From: Bergeyella sp.
Lineage (GTDB): Bacteria; Bacteroidota; Bacteroidia; Flavobacteriales; Weeksellaceae
Assembly (NCBI GenBank): GCA_030263285.1
Contig: SZYB01000002.1
Coordinates: 186,001-250,000 of the forward strand
DNA length: 64,000 bases
Direction of reading: 5' to 3'
Position numbers and translations under genes: made by a program. This document shows positions 35,291 through 44,429 of this stretch, piece by piece. The notes beneath the pieces are model-generated. The model ran no database searches, was not told the origin of the DNA, and saw only the letters and a list, made by a program, of their open reading frames with translations. The first letter of the stretch is position 1, and the number at the start of each line of letters is the position of its first letter.

Positions 35291-36385
35291 ATGAAGATTA
35301 TAGACCGATATATTCTTGGAAAACTGTTTGCTACACTGGGCTTCATGCTGGTATTTCTTTCTGTTGTGGTAGTTATCGTAGACGTACAACAAAAATCTCC
35401 CAGAATAGAGAGCAACGGATTCAAGATAAGCTATTTCCTCCTAAATTACTATCCGTATTGGGCACTGTACCTGATCATGACTTTTATGTCTATTTTGGTC
35501 TTTATTTCCGTTATCCTTTTTACCTCAAAAATGGCCAACAACACAGAAATTGTCTCCATCGTAAGTAGTGGAGTGAGTTTTCATCGTTTTGCAAAGCCCT
35601 ATTTTCTCGCGGCAATTATTATTGCATCGTTCGCTTTGGGGCTCAATCACTTTATACTTCCATGGGCCAATAGGCAAAAGTTAAAATTAGAGCCCTACAC
35701 CATGAATAGCACCGATAGAGAAAAAATTTTAGGCGATGTAAAAATCGCTACCAACCTCTCCAAAAACGAATATATCTTCGTCAATAACTACAATAGAAAG
35801 AAAAATGAAGGCAATGATTTGGTCTACCAAAAATTTGACGAGTCAAGAAAACTGAAAAAACAAATTATCGCTAACGAAATACGGTGGGACGAGAAAAAAA
35901 AACTCTTTGTTCTGTGTTTTTATCTAGAAAAAAACATCTTACCAAACGGAACAGAAAAACTCTCTAACGGAGATACCTTGAAAATCAACTTCGGTTCCCC
36001 CCCCCAAGAAATATTTCCCAGCGAGGTTTTGGGACAGAGCAATAACACAATAGAACTACTATCATTTATCAAACAACAAAAAATAAAAGGAAACGGCAAC
36101 CTTAATGCTTTTTACAACGAGTTGTATCAAAGAACGTCCATGCCTATATCCATTATTATACTTACCGCTTTGGCTCTTTCTCTTTCCTCAGAAAAAAAGC
36201 GAGGAGGCATCGGGACTAATATTGCCATAGGCATTGCCCTTGCTTTTGTATTTGTTTTTTCTTTTGAAGCCCTAAAAGTAGTGTCGGAAAATCATGTCCT
36301 ATCCCCCTTTATCTGCATGTGGCTGCCCAACTTTATTTTTGCACCCATTGCCTTATATCTGTACTACAAAAGGGCTGTTCAGTAG
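35291..36385 (+). CDS. lptG: LptF/LptG-family permease (YjgP/YjgQ)
   Basis: A 364-residue inner-membrane protein of the LptF/G family, which with the LptB ATPase lifts lipopolysaccharide out of the membrane towards the outer membrane. Three helices at the start (about 12-32, 58-80, 100-122) begin with the family motif IIDRYILGKLFATLGFML. A central periplasmic beta-jellyroll region (about 125-270) and three C-terminal helices (about 283-300, 306-326, 335-358) follow. LptF versus LptG cannot be told from the sequence; I use lptG because single copies next to tgt are usually named so. It overlaps the birA end by seven bases, tail to tail. Confidence 0.85.
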   Translation: MKIIDRYILGKLFATLGFMLVFLSVVVVIVDVQQKSPRIESNGFKISYFLLNYYPYWALYLIMTFMSILVFISVILFTSKMANNTEIVSIVSSGVSFHRFAKPYFLAAIIIASFALGLNHFILPWANRQKLKLEPYTMNSTDREKILGDVKIATNLSKNEYIFVNNYNRKKNEGNDLVYQKFDESRKLKKQIIANEIRWDEKKKLFVLCFYLEKNILPNGTEKLSNGDTLKINFGSPPQEIFPSEVLGQSNNTIELLSFIKQQKIKGNGNLNAFYNELYQRTSMPISIIILTALALSLSSEKKRGGIGTNIAIGIALAFVFVFSFEALKVVSENHVLSPFICMWLPNFIFAPIALYLYYKRAVQ

Positions 36386-37095
36386 GTCATTTCTATTTCT
36401 TTATGAAAAAACTTATATTTCTTTCCGTCCTCCATCTCAATCCACAAAAAGCCTTCAGTATCAACTTTTTTTATGATCCCATTGCAAGGTTGTCCCTGCC
36501 ACAAAAAAACAGAAACTTGATCTTTTTTATAAAGAAACCGGTGATAGAGATCTAACAACTCCCCGACGGAAGGTATTTTTGTTATGTAAGAAGACAAGAA
36601 CCCATGAAGTTTTTTTGAGAAATCATGAAGATCAAATTTTTTTCCACACTCAACAGACAAAGAACTGGCTTTACTAAGGCTTCCAAATGTTTTTTGTAAA
36701 ACGTTGACCCCAACACCCAGTACATAAAATTTTCCAAAATCGGTCTTCGCTTGTTCTATGAGAATTCCTGCTATTTTTTTATTGTTGAGAATAATATCAT
36801 TAGGCCATTTTATCCAGACCCGCCTTTCAGCCATTTTGGCTATAAATTTTCTGATAAGTATTGCGGTATAAAAATTGAACGAGGACAAGTGGGAAGCATC
36901 AATAAGGGATTCCTCAAGTGCCAAGCTATAGGCGATATTTTCGTTTTTAGGAGTATACCAAACGTTTCCATATTGCCCTCGTGCACGAGTTTGACAGAAA
37001 CAGTACAGTGCCGCACTGGGGTTGCGGGGTTCTAGAAATCCTAAAACATCGTCGTTGGTGGACTCACATTCTGAGACATAATGAAGGGGAATCAC
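36379..37095 (-). CDS. birA: Biotin--[acetyl-CoA-carboxylase] ligase
   Basis: A 238-residue biotin protein ligase that makes biotinyl-AMP and attaches biotin to AccB, serving the acetyl-CoA carboxylase whose accC and accA are in this window. The biotin/ATP loop is TRARGQYGNVWYTP (about residues 35-48), a variant of GRGRxGRxW with Ala for the first Gly. KWPNDIILNNKKIAGIL (about 98-114) carries the catalytic lysine region. The C-terminal SH3-like domain ends at KYKFFHKEIEMTY. There is no N-terminal helix-turn-helix, so it is a monofunctional ligase and not a repressor. Confidence 0.92.
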   Translation of the reverse strand: MIPLHYVSECESTNDDVLGFLEPRNPSAALYCFCQTRARGQYGNVWYTPKNENIAYSLALEESLIDASHLSSFNFYTAILIRKFIAKMAERRVWIKWPNDIILNNKKIAGILIEQAKTDFGKFYVLGVGVNVLQKTFGSLSKASSLSVECGKKFDLHDFSKKLHGFLSSYITKIPSVGELLDLYHRFLYKKDQVSVFLWQGQPCNGIIKKVDTEGFLWIEMEDGKKYKFFHKEIEMTY

Positions 37096-37218
37096 TTTAA
37101 TAAAATAAGAGGTAGCTAATTAAATTCAATACACTACGGGAAAATTAAAACTTGTGACGAAAAATCTATTGACCACAAAGTAAATGAAAAACAATAAATT
37201 TGCAAAAACAGAGCATTT

Positions 37219-37227
37219 TATATTTTG
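37219..37227 (+). promoter_or_regulatory. Near-consensus -7 box at rsfS
   Basis: TATATTTTG is one base longer than TAnnTTTG and ends three bases before the GTG at 37231. If it is the real promoter, translation must start further in, for example at GTG 37261. Confidence 0.3.
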
Positions 37228-37230
37228 TAA

Positions 37231-37593
37231 GTGAACAAAGATACAAATAAAGAGAGGCTGGTGGACAAGATTGTCGAGGCCATACGAGACATCAAAGGCG
37301 AAGACATAAAGATTTTAGATCTGTCAGAGATAGAAAATGCAGTAGCAAGTACCTTTATCATATGTAGCGGAAACTCAAACACTCAGGTTTCTGCCATCGC
37401 CGGGAGTATAGAGGAAAGGGTGCGGGCGGATCTCAATGATCGCCCGTGGCATGTAGAAGGGGCTGAGAATGCGCTTTGGATAGTGGTTGACTATGTGACG
37501 GTAGTGGTACATATCTTTCAAAAAGAAATCAGAGAGTACTATGAAATAGAAGAACTCTGGGGGGATGCAAAAGTCACATGTATAGGAGGCTAG
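37231..37593 (+). CDS. rsfS: Ribosome silencing factor (RsfS/Iojap)
   Basis: A 120-residue RsfS-family protein that binds L14 on the 50S subunit and blocks subunit joining when nutrients are scarce. DIKILDLSEIENAVASTFIICSGNSNTQV (seen at about residues 25-53) and the C-terminal VHIFQKEIREYYEIEELWGDA are the family signatures. The start is uncertain: GTG 37231 gives the full length, but a -7-like box ends three bases earlier; GTG 37261 would give a slightly shorter protein that keeps the core. It is 65 bases upstream of ftsH, as in other flavobacteria. Confidence 0.92.
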   Translation: MNKDTNKERLVDKIVEAIRDIKGEDIKILDLSEIENAVASTFIICSGNSNTQVSAIAGSIEERVRADLNDRPWHVEGAENALWIVVDYVTVVVHIFQKEIREYYEIEELWGDAKVTCIGG

Positions 37594-37621
37594 AATATAA
37601 ATATATAAATATAAAAAAAGC

Positions 37622-37638
37622 AAAGCTTAGCTAGCTTT
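37622..37638 (+). other. Small stem-loop in the ftsH leader
   Basis: AAAGCT and AGCTTT pair across a five-base loop (TAGCT), just after an AT-only run and 21 bases before the ftsH ATG. It could be a weak attenuator, or an mRNA processing or stability element between rsfS and ftsH. Six base pairs only. Confidence 0.3.
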
Positions 37639-37658
37639 AGAAGAAAGATTACAAAAAA

Positions 37659-39635
37659 ATGAACAACAAAGGATTTAATTGGTTTTTTCCCGTCGCTATC
37701 ATCGCATTATTATTTTTTTTCGTACAGCCTTTTTTTGGCTCTTCAGACTCCAAAATTATAGGAGAGGGAGATTTTTATGAACTGGTAAGGAAAGGGAAAG
37801 TAAGAGAAGTTTTGGTATACAAAGACATTGATAAAGCAGAGGTATTTTTAACCCCAGAAGCCAAAAGAGAAATAAAAGGAGCGAAATCTGCCAAAAACCC
37901 TCTGGCAGAATTTAACGTAAAACCTTCTCCTGATTATACCTTTACCTATGGGGATCTGAAGTATTTCCAAGAAAGATTTAATCAGCTTAAGACCCAAAAT
38001 CCCAACATTCGGGCCAAAATGGATTTTACTTTAGGGAAAAATCCATTTTCCGAAATGCTCGTTTCTGCCCTGATATGGGTAGTGGTTTTGGGGTTGTTTT
38101 ATTTTTTTCTCTTCAGAAAAATGGGAGGTCCGGGGGGTCAGATTTTTTCCATCGGAAAATCAAGGGCAAAGCTATTTGATGAGAAAGACAAAGTTCCTGT
38201 AACGTTCAAAGATGTGGCGGGTCTGGAAGGAGCTAAAGAGGAGGTACAGGAAGTAGTAGATTTTCTTAAAAATTCAGAGAAATATACCAAGCTGGGCGGA
38301 AAGATACCCAAAGGCGTTCTTTTGGTAGGACCTCCGGGAACGGGAAAAACCCTACTCGCCAAAGCGGTGGCCGGAGAGGCAAAGGTTCCTTTTTTCTCTT
38401 TGTCCGGCTCGGATTTTGTTGAGATGTTTGTAGGGGTAGGGGCTTCCCGGGTGAGGGATTTATTCGCGCAAGCAAAAGCAAAATCCCCTGCAATTATCTT
38501 CATTGATGAGATCGATGCAATAGGGAGAGCGAGGGGAGGAAAAAATATTACTGGAGGGAATGATGAAAGAGAAAACACTCTAAATCAACTACTTACAGAG
38601 ATGGATGGCTTCGGTACAGATACCAATGTCATTGTAATGGCGGCCACCAACAGAGCGGACATTTTGGACAAAGCACTTTTAAGAGCGGGGAGGTTTGATC
38701 GTTCTGTTCATGTAGACCTCCCCGAACTTCATGAAAGAAAGGAAATCTTTGAGGTACATCTAAAAAAAATAAAACTGGATATATCGGTAGACAAGGACTT
38801 TCTGGCTAAACAAACCCCCGGATTCAGCGGTGCAGATATTGCCAATGTTTGTAACGAAGCTGCACTTATTGCCGCCAGAAATAACCACGACGCGGTTTCA
38901 AAACAAGATTTTCTGGATGCCGTAGACAGGATTATCGGGGGACTGGAGAAAAAAAACAGAGCGATAAAGCCATCCGAGAGAAAAAGAGTTGCCTTTCATG
39001 AAGCGGGACATGCCACCGTATCCTGGCTAGTGGAGCATGCAGCGCCTTTGCTTAAGGTGACCATTGTACCCAGAGGCTCCTCCTTAGGAGCTGCCTGGTA
39101 TGTGCCTGAAGAAAGAACCTTAACCACTACCGAGCAAATGCTGGATGAAATCTGTGCCACTTTAGGAGGGCGAGCAGCAGAAGAGGTCGTCTTTGGAACC
39201 ATCTCCACGGGGGCGCTTTCTGACTTGGAAAAGGTAACCAAAAAAGTACAGGCAATGGTTACCATCTACGGTCTGAGCGAAAATGTGGGAAATATTTCCT
39301 ACTACGACAGTACCGGACAATCTGAATACAACTTCAGCAAACCTTATTCTGAGGAAACGGCAAAAAAAATAGACCAGGAAATTAGCGCTATCATAGAAAA
39401 AGAATATAGACGAGCGGTTTCCATCTTAAGAGAGAACAGGGATAAGCTTGATACTCTGGCTAATGTTTTACTGGAAAAAGAAGTAATCTTCAGAGAATCA
39501 TTAGAAGAGATTTTTGGCAAGAGAGCTTGGGATCCGGAGCTTACGGAGCAACCTTTTAAGAACACTTTGGCTGAAAGAGAGAAAAATGAAGCTGAAAGAG
39601 AAGCCGAAGAAAAAGAAGAAAAAATGCCGGAGTAA
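37659..39635 (+). CDS. ftsH: ATP-dependent zinc metalloprotease FtsH
   Basis: A 658-residue membrane-anchored AAA+ protease that degrades damaged and regulatory membrane and cytosolic proteins. Two transmembrane helices (about residues 8-24 and 128-148) flank a periplasmic domain. The ATPase has Walker A GPPGTGKT (about 224), Walker [12 protein letters not shown] and the second region of homology [20 protein letters not shown]. The protease zinc site is HEAGH (about 447), with the third ligand expected in the SDLEKVTK segment. The C-terminus is a Glu/Lys-rich tail. A strong terminator follows. Gene order rsfS-ftsH-LUD-cdsA-psd is typical for the group. Confidence 0.97.
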   Translation: MNNKGFNWFFPVAIIALLFFFVQPFFGSSDSKIIGEGDFYELVRKGKVREVLVYKDIDKAEVFLTPEAKREIKGAKSAKNPLAEFNVKPSPDYTFTYGDLKYFQERFNQLKTQNPNIRAKMDFTLGKNPFSEMLVSALIWVVVLGLFYFFLFRKMGGPGGQIFSIGKSRAKLFDEKDKVPVTFKDVAGLEGAKEEVQEVVDFLKNSEKYTKLGGKIPKGVLLVGPPGTGKTLLAKAVAGEAKVPFFSLSGSDFVEMFVGVGASRVRDLFAQAKAKSPAIIFIDEIDAIGRARGGKNITGGNDERENTLNQLLTEMDGFGTDTNVIVMAATNRADILDKALLRAGRFDRSVHVDLPELHERKEIFEVHLKKIKLDISVDKDFLAKQTPGFSGADIANVCNEAALIAARNNHDAVSKQDFLDAVDRIIGGLEKKNRAIKPSERKRVAFHEAGHATVSWLVEHAAPLLKVTIVPRGSSLGAAWYVPEERTLTTTEQMLDEICATLGGRAAEEVVFGTISTGALSDLEKVTKKVQAMVTIYGLSENVGNISYYDSTGQSEYNFSKPYSEETAKKIDQEISAIIEKEYRRAVSILRENRDKLDTLANVLLEKEVIFRESLEEIFGKRAWDPELTEQPFKNTLAEREKNEAEREAEEKEEKMPE

Positions 39636-39664
39636 GAATAAAATTACAATAATTAACGCTCTAT

Positions 39665-39697
39665 TCCCTGAAAACATTTCTTTTCAGGGATTTTTTT
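39665..39697 (+). terminator. Strong intrinsic terminator after ftsH
   Basis: A perfect 10-bp stem, TCCCTGAAAA / TTTTCAGGGA, with loop CATTTC is followed by seven Ts. It separates rsfS-ftsH from the LUD-cdsA-psd unit. Confidence 0.93.
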
Positions 39698-39766
39698 ATG
39701 CCTTCTCCTCAATAGCATACTATTTTTTTTTACTTTTGTCATTCCGTCGATGGTAGATATTTTATC

Positions 39767-40342
39767 TTGGGCTTTATAAGGAAAATAGTAAACAGGTTTT
39801 TAAACCAACAAGAACAGAGCATGGGGATTCTGGAGCTCGGGGAGCAACTCAGGCATGCCGATCTTGACTACAAGTTTGCGAAGCTTTTTACCCATTCTGG
39901 GGGATTTTTCAACTATTGCTCAGATGAATCCGAAGCTCTGCAGATACTCCGGAAGATCGTAGAAATAGAGCAAGTAAACTCTGTTTTTTGTTTTGACGAA
40001 GACCTTAAGAATTTTTTGTCTGTCCTCAATGTTTCTCAATCAGAAATACTAGACTCCTCAAAGGATACCGCATTCATAAGTTGTGAATACCTTATTGCAT
40101 ATGACGGCAGAATCATGCTTTCTCATAATAACATCTTACAATACCATGTCTCAAAGCTTCCGCCGAGAGTAATTATTATGGCTCATGTATCTCAGATTGT
40201 CTCTAACCTCAACAGCGCCATGTCTAAAGTAAAAAATAAAGGATCTCTCAAAAACATCACCTCTATAGGGGGCGAAAGAGAAAAAATAGAGAACATAAAA
40301 AAAGACCATACAAAACTTTTTTTACTACTTATAGAAGATTAA
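39767..40342 (+). CDS. LUD-domain protein (LutC/YkgG-like)
   Basis: A 191-residue LUD-fold protein. It resembles LutC of the lactate-utilisation complex, but in Bacteroidota such proteins sit between ftsH and cdsA without lutAB, so a role in lactate use is doubtful. The recognisable parts are FTHSGGFFNYCSDESEALQI (about residues 42-61), the central FISCEYLIAYDGRIMLSHNN (about 104-123) and LPPRVIIMAHVSQIVSNL (about 131-148). It begins with a TTG at 39767 after the ftsH terminator; no ATG gives a full N-terminus. cdsA follows with 11 bases between. Confidence 0.8.
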   Translation: MGFIRKIVNRFLNQQEQSMGILELGEQLRHADLDYKFAKLFTHSGGFFNYCSDESEALQILRKIVEIEQVNSVFCFDEDLKNFLSVLNVSQSEILDSSKDTAFISCEYLIAYDGRIMLSHNNILQYHVSKLPPRVIIMAHVSQIVSNLNSAMSKVKNKGSLKNITSIGGEREKIENIKKDHTKLFLLLIED

Positions 40343-40353
40343 CAATAAATACC

Positions 40354-41220
40354 TTGAAAAATCATCTTGTACAAAGACTTATTTTCGGTCTTCTCTATGC
40401 AGCGGTAATCGTTTTTGCAACACATCCTGCAGGCAGCCTGCTCTTGAAAAGTATCGGGCTGGATATTTCTCAATATTATCTCTATTACTTACTCATTATA
40501 AGCCTCTCTCTTCTGAGTATCAAAGAGTGTATTTCCATTATGAAGTTTGGTAACGGATGGGCAAAATATCTCGTTTTTATAATGGCGGGCGCAGTGCTGT
40601 ATCGCTATTCTGTGAAATATTTTAACCATGGTTTTTCTTTCAGAATCAATCTCTCAGAAATATTGGGCTTATCACTTGTCCTTATTGCCATTATCACACT
40701 TTTTAAGTTTAGAACCGAGCTCTATACAGAAAACGGAAAACTCATATTTACCGTAATCTATGCATCCCTCACTTATGGTTTTGCCTTGGGTATTCCCTCT
40801 TTTAGCTATAGCCAAGCTTTCTCGTTAGAAGCCTTTTTTCTCTTTGTCCTGATATGGAGCAGTGATACATTCGCCTTCGTCTTTGGCCGCCTTTTCGGGA
40901 AACACAAAATTGCGCCAAAAATATCTCCCAAAAAAACATGGGAAGGTTTTTTAGGCAGCTTTTTTTCAACACTTCTATTATCCTATTTTATAAATAAAAA
41001 TTTCCCTGAACTTAAAGGAAATTGGATAATAGTCGGCATACTTGTAACTATTTTTGGGCCATTGGGGGACTTGGTTGAGAGTCAACTCAAAAGAAATTTT
41101 GGAGTAAAAGACAGCGGAAGTCTTATTCCGGGTCACGGTGGGGTATTAGATCGTCTGGACAGCTTTATCATCTGCAGTCCGGTGATATACCTGTATTTTA
41201 TGCTGGACAGATTATCATAA
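40354..41220 (+). CDS. cdsA: Phosphatidate cytidylyltransferase
   Basis: A 288-residue inner-membrane enzyme making CDP-diacylglycerol from phosphatidic acid and CTP, the branch point of phospholipid synthesis. It has seven or so hydrophobic segments, and the C-terminal CDS signature is complete: WSSDTFAFVFGRLFGKHKIA...SPKKTWEGFLG (about 168-203) and FGPLGDLVESQLKRNFGVKDSG...IPGHGGVLDRLDS (about 230-269). The start is TTG 40354. psd follows 18 bases later and uses phosphatidylserine derived from this product, so the pair covers phosphatidylethanolamine synthesis except for pssA, which is not in the window. Confidence 0.95.
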   Translation: MKNHLVQRLIFGLLYAAVIVFATHPAGSLLLKSIGLDISQYYLYYLLIISLSLLSIKECISIMKFGNGWAKYLVFIMAGAVLYRYSVKYFNHGFSFRINLSEILGLSLVLIAIITLFKFRTELYTENGKLIFTVIYASLTYGFALGIPSFSYSQAFSLEAFFLFVLIWSSDTFAFVFGRLFGKHKIAPKISPKKTWEGFLGSFFSTLLLSYFINKNFPELKGNWIIVGILVTIFGPLGDLVESQLKRNFGVKDSGSLIPGHGGVLDRLDSFIICSPVIYLYFMLDRLS

Positions 41221-41238
41221 ATTTTAATCTTACGAATT

Positions 41239-41889
41239 ATGAAACTACACAGAGAAGGGAAATCCACGCTCATCATAGCGGGTCTTACGTTGATCTCTAT
41301 TAGTATTCTTGCTTTCTTTTTACTTAAAGGCTGGGCTTTTCTTGTCGTGTTGCCCCTGGTTATTGTCTACGGGTTCATTCTCTGGTTCTTTAGGGTACCC
41401 GTAAGAAAGATAGGTTCCTATACCAAAGAGGTAATTGCGCCGGTAGATGGAAAAGTGGTCATGATAAAAGAGGTGGAAGAAACTGAGTTTCTCAATAAAA
41501 AAGTGATACAAATTTCAATTTTTATGTCTCCACTTAATGTACATATCTGCCGGTATCCCGTTACAGGAAAAGTAATCTATGAAAAATATCATCCGGGAAA
41601 ATACCTGGTCGCCTGGCATGAAAAGTCCTCTACAGAAAACGAAAGATCTACCCTGGCTGTAGAGACTCAGGACAGGCACAAAGTAGTTTTCAGGCAGATT
41701 GCAGGGTATATCGCAAGACGAATTGTGTACTACAGCAAAAGGGGGGATGAGGCGAAAGCGGGACACGAGATGGGTTTTATAAAATTTGGATCTCGGATGG
41801 ACGTCTTCTTACCTCTTGGCACCCAGGTAACCTGTAAAATAGGAGAATTAACAAAAGGAGGGATAAACATCATTGCAAAACTTCAATAA
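41239..41889 (+). CDS. psd: Phosphatidylserine decarboxylase
   Basis: A 216-residue short-form decarboxylase that makes phosphatidylethanolamine. Two N-terminal hydrophobic segments (about 11-33 and 36-50) anchor it in the inner membrane. IAPVDGKVVMI (about 68-78) and ISIFMSPLNVHICRYPV (about 91-107) are family motifs. Self-cleavage to generate the pyruvoyl cofactor is expected at the G-S bond in MGFIKFGSRMDVFLPL (about residues 174-189). Length fits the short (archaeal/Bacteroidota-type) family. Convergent with the ABC transporter gene, with a gap of five bases. Confidence 0.93.
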   Translation: MKLHREGKSTLIIAGLTLISISILAFFLLKGWAFLVVLPLVIVYGFILWFFRVPVRKIGSYTKEVIAPVDGKVVMIKEVEETEFLNKKVIQISIFMSPLNVHICRYPVTGKVIYEKYHPGKYLVAWHEKSSTENERSTLAVETQDRHKVVFRQIAGYIARRIVYYSKRGDEAKAGHEMGFIKFGSRMDVFLPLGTQVTCKIGELTKGGINIIAKLQ

Positions 41890-41894
41890 GTTTT

Positions 41895-43736
41895 TTACAT
41901 ATCAAAATTTTGTAAATCTATAAGTTTTCTGTACGTCCCATTTTTTTTGTACAACTCGTCGTGAGAGCCCTCTTCTACAATTCTCCCTTTTTCCATCACC
42001 ACTATGTGATCTGCTTTTTTAATGGTAGACAGCCGGTGTGCAATAATCAGTGAAGTCCTGTTCTTCATCATATTTTCCAGCGCCTCCTGTACCATTTTTT
42101 CGGATTCAGAGTCCAAAGCGGAAGTCGCTTCGTCCAAAATCATGATCGGAGGGTTTTTTAAAATCGCTCTTGCGATGGAAATTCTTTGTTTTTGCCCCCC
42201 GGAAAGTTTATTCCCCTCATCCCCTATTTCCGTATTAAACCCCTCGCTGGAAAGCTCTATAAACCCCCTGGCATTGGCCATTTCTGACGCCTGTATTACC
42301 ATTTCTTCGGTCGCCTCAGGATTCCCCATTAAAATATTCTGGTAGATGGTGTCGTTAAAAAGAACAGACTCCTGTGTTACCATGCCCAAAAGCGCTCTGT
42401 AGTCTCTAAGTTTTAAATCACGTATATCCGTTCCATCTATCAATATTTCTCCTTTTGTAACATCATAAAACCTGGCCAAAAGATTAGCTATGGTAGACTT
42501 TCCACTTCCGGATTGCCCCACAAGAGCAACTGTTTTTCCCTTAGGAAGTCTAAGGCTGAAATCTTTGAGGATTTCCCGCCCTTTTTCGTAAAAAAAACCC
42601 ACATTCTTGAACTCTACTCCTTCCTCTAAACTCTTTATGGATTTTGGACTTTCTGTCTCGGTAACTTTGAGATCGTAATCCAGAATTTCTGTTACACGAC
42701 CCAGATTTGCCATCCCTCCCTGAATTGAAGAAAACGCATTAGAGAGTTTTTTTGCGGGATCTAAAATTTGATAAAAAAGTGCAATGAAAACCAGAAAAGT
42801 CTCGGGTTGCATAGACTGGTGTTCCAAAATCTGTATCCCCGCATACCACGTAATGGAAAGCAATGTTACAGACCCCAAAAACTCGCTGATGGGAGAGGCG
42901 AGCTCTTTTCTTTTGGCCATAGATATACTGTGCTTCTGCCATTTGTCTGTGGTATACAAAAATTTCTCCCTAAGAATTTTATCCGCATTAAAGATTTTGA
43001 TAATCTTGGAAGACCGAAGCGTTTCGTCTACCAAAGAGAACAAACTTCCCAGTTCTTCTTGCGCTTTTACCACTTGTCTTTTGAGATTTTTCCCTATCCA
43101 GCTTATAAACCAACCCATAACAGGAAAAACAATCAGAGAAAAAAAAGTAAGACCCGGAGAGAGAATAAACAAAGTAACCAAAGAACTGATAATCATGAAA
43201 GGAGCATTTATGATATCCACCAGACTTCCCATGATTCCTGACTCTACCCCTCCTATATCGTTTGATATTCTGGACATCATATCTCCTTTTCTCTGTTCGG
43301 AGAAAAACGAAACCGGAAGTGCCAAAAATTTATCGTACACTGCCGTTCTAAGATCTCTTGTAATACCTATTCTGTAATTGACGAGTAAAAGTGCGCCCAT
43401 ATACCGAAAAATATTTCTCAAAAAAAAAGCAAACGCAGTGACAATACATAAAATAGCAAGTACTTTTGAAGCACCTTCATTCTCCATACTCAATTGAATA
43501 TTGTAATAGACCGTATCTCTTATATAAGTGGGATAGGTCTCCAGATGCCCATTCCAAGAAGGAGATTCAGAGAGATCCATTTTTTTAACCGTCCCGAATA
43601 AAACACCCAGTAACGGCAACAGCGTCCCTATAGAAAAAATATTCAAAACAGAATACAAAAGATTGAAAAACATACTTCCCCAGAGATATTTCTGGTGCGG
43701 TTTTGCAAAATAAAAAATGCGCTCTATGGGATTCAT
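41895..43736 (-). CDS. MsbA-like ABC exporter (fused permease-ATPase)
   Basis: A 613-residue half-transporter: an N-terminal membrane domain with six helices (about residues 18-340), then the nucleotide-binding domain. Walker A is VGQSGSGKST (about 402-411), the Q-loop is MVTQESVLFNDTI, the ABC signature is KLSGGQKQR and Walker B is PIMILDEATSALDSES (about 527-542), with the H-loop in IIAHRLSTIKKAD. This matches MsbA/LmrA-type lipid or drug exporters. Lipid A flipping is plausible because LPS transport genes are present, but substrate specificity cannot be read from sequence. A single-gene unit with no nearby partner. Confidence 0.9.
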   Translation of the reverse strand: MNPIERIFYFAKPHQKYLWGSMFFNLLYSVLNIFSIGTLLPLLGVLFGTVKKMDLSESPSWNGHLETYPTYIRDTVYYNIQLSMENEGASKVLAILCIVTAFAFFLRNIFRYMGALLLVNYRIGITRDLRTAVYDKFLALPVSFFSEQRKGDMMSRISNDIGGVESGIMGSLVDIINAPFMIISSLVTLFILSPGLTFFSLIVFPVMGWFISWIGKNLKRQVVKAQEELGSLFSLVDETLRSSKIIKIFNADKILREKFLYTTDKWQKHSISMAKRKELASPISEFLGSVTLLSITWYAGIQILEHQSMQPETFLVFIALFYQILDPAKKLSNAFSSIQGGMANLGRVTEILDYDLKVTETESPKSIKSLEEGVEFKNVGFFYEKGREILKDFSLRLPKGKTVALVGQSGSGKSTIANLLARFYDVTKGEILIDGTDIRDLKLRDYRALLGMVTQESVLFNDTIYQNILMGNPEATEEMVIQASEMANARGFIELSSEGFNTEIGDEGNKLSGGQKQRISIARAILKNPPIMILDEATSALDSESEKMVQEALENMMKNRTSLIIAHRLSTIKKADHIVVMEKGRIVEEGSHDELYKKNGTYRKLIDLQNFDM

Positions 43737-43822
43737 AAATGAATTTTAATACCCAAAAATAAATATTTCTATGCGAAAGAAACCATTAAGAAAAGGAGAG
43801 TATGCGCTTCACAACCGAACCC

Positions 43823-43850
43823 AAAAAAGCCCCTAAAAAACTAAAGGGCT
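43823..43850 (-). terminator. Intrinsic terminator of the DUF4293 gene
   Basis: On the minus strand AGCCC...GGGCT (stem 43828-43850) is followed by a run of Ts (complement of the A-run 43823-43828). It lies about 27 bases beyond the DUF4293 stop. Confidence 0.65.
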
Positions 43851-43876
43851 GTCTCACTCAAAAAAACATTACATCC

Positions 43877-44272
43877 TCACCGAAACCGGTCTACAGATTT
43901 TACAAGCCTTTCATCCTTCCGTATAAACCGATTAGCAATAAAAATAAAGATAATCGCCACTGCCGGAAATAAAGGCTCAATACCCTTCTCGGGAAAATTC
44001 GCTCCTCCGGGTAAATTTTGTAATCCGTAAACCAGTAATGCAATCAATAAAGCATCCAGAGCTATACACCCCCCATTGAGCAAAAGCTGAACCGATCTCC
44101 TTTTAAAGAAAAAAATACTAAAGGTACCCAACAACCCCGAAACAACACTCAATACCCTGACAGCAAAAGGAATCCACCCCACACCTAGACTATCACCTCC
44201 CGGCATGCGAACCAACGGAACCATAAGCAACACAGCAAACAATATGAAAACAGTCTGTACTCTTTGTAACAT
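43877..44272 (-). CDS. DUF4293 membrane protein
   Basis: A 131-residue protein with four hydrophobic segments (about 4-22, 39-55, 62-80, 96-114) and a basic C-terminal tail, the DUF4293 pattern of Bacteroidota; MLQRVQTVFILFAVLLMVPL is its usual start. Function is unknown. The frame is open to 44368, but ATG 44272 matches the family start. The extra upstream codons would overlap both divergent promoters. Pairing with rho, in opposite orientation, is common in Flavobacteriia. Confidence 0.8.
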   Translation of the reverse strand: MLQRVQTVFILFAVLLMVPLVRMPGGDSLGVGWIPFAVRVLSVVSGLLGTFSIFFFKRRSVQLLLNGGCIALDALLIALLVYGLQNLPGGANFPEKGIEPLFPAVAIIFIFIANRFIRKDERLVKSVDRFR

Positions 44273-44296
44273 CTCCAGCCCAAAGCTAAAACAAAT

Positions 44297-44327
44297 TTTG
44301 GAAATTATCAAAAATAGTGTAGTTTTG
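44297..44327 (+). promoter_or_regulatory. Full consensus promoter upstream of rho
   Basis: TTTG at 44297-44300 and TAGTTTTG at 44320-44327 are separated by exactly 19 bases. This gives a leader of about 100 bases before the rho ATG. Confidence 0.8.
44309..44316 (-). promoter_or_regulatory. Divergent -7 box of the DUF4293 gene
   Basis: On the minus strand this reads TATTTTTG, a TAnnTTTG match 36 bases before ATG 44272. It lies inside the spacer of the rho promoter, so the two promoters overlap head to head. Confidence 0.55.
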
Positions 44328-44429
44328 TGGCCGCAGTCTACGCGAAACCATTGCAACGGTAAGATCACCTGACCTTATTCCTTATAGAACTTAAGTCTTT
44401 AGAAAAAGTAAAAAAATCAACATCAATCT

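Noticed and set aside
44273..44368. N-terminal extension of the DUF4293 frame
   Set aside because: It would overlap both divergent promoter boxes and lacks similarity to family starts; ATG 44272 gives the typical MLQRVQ start.
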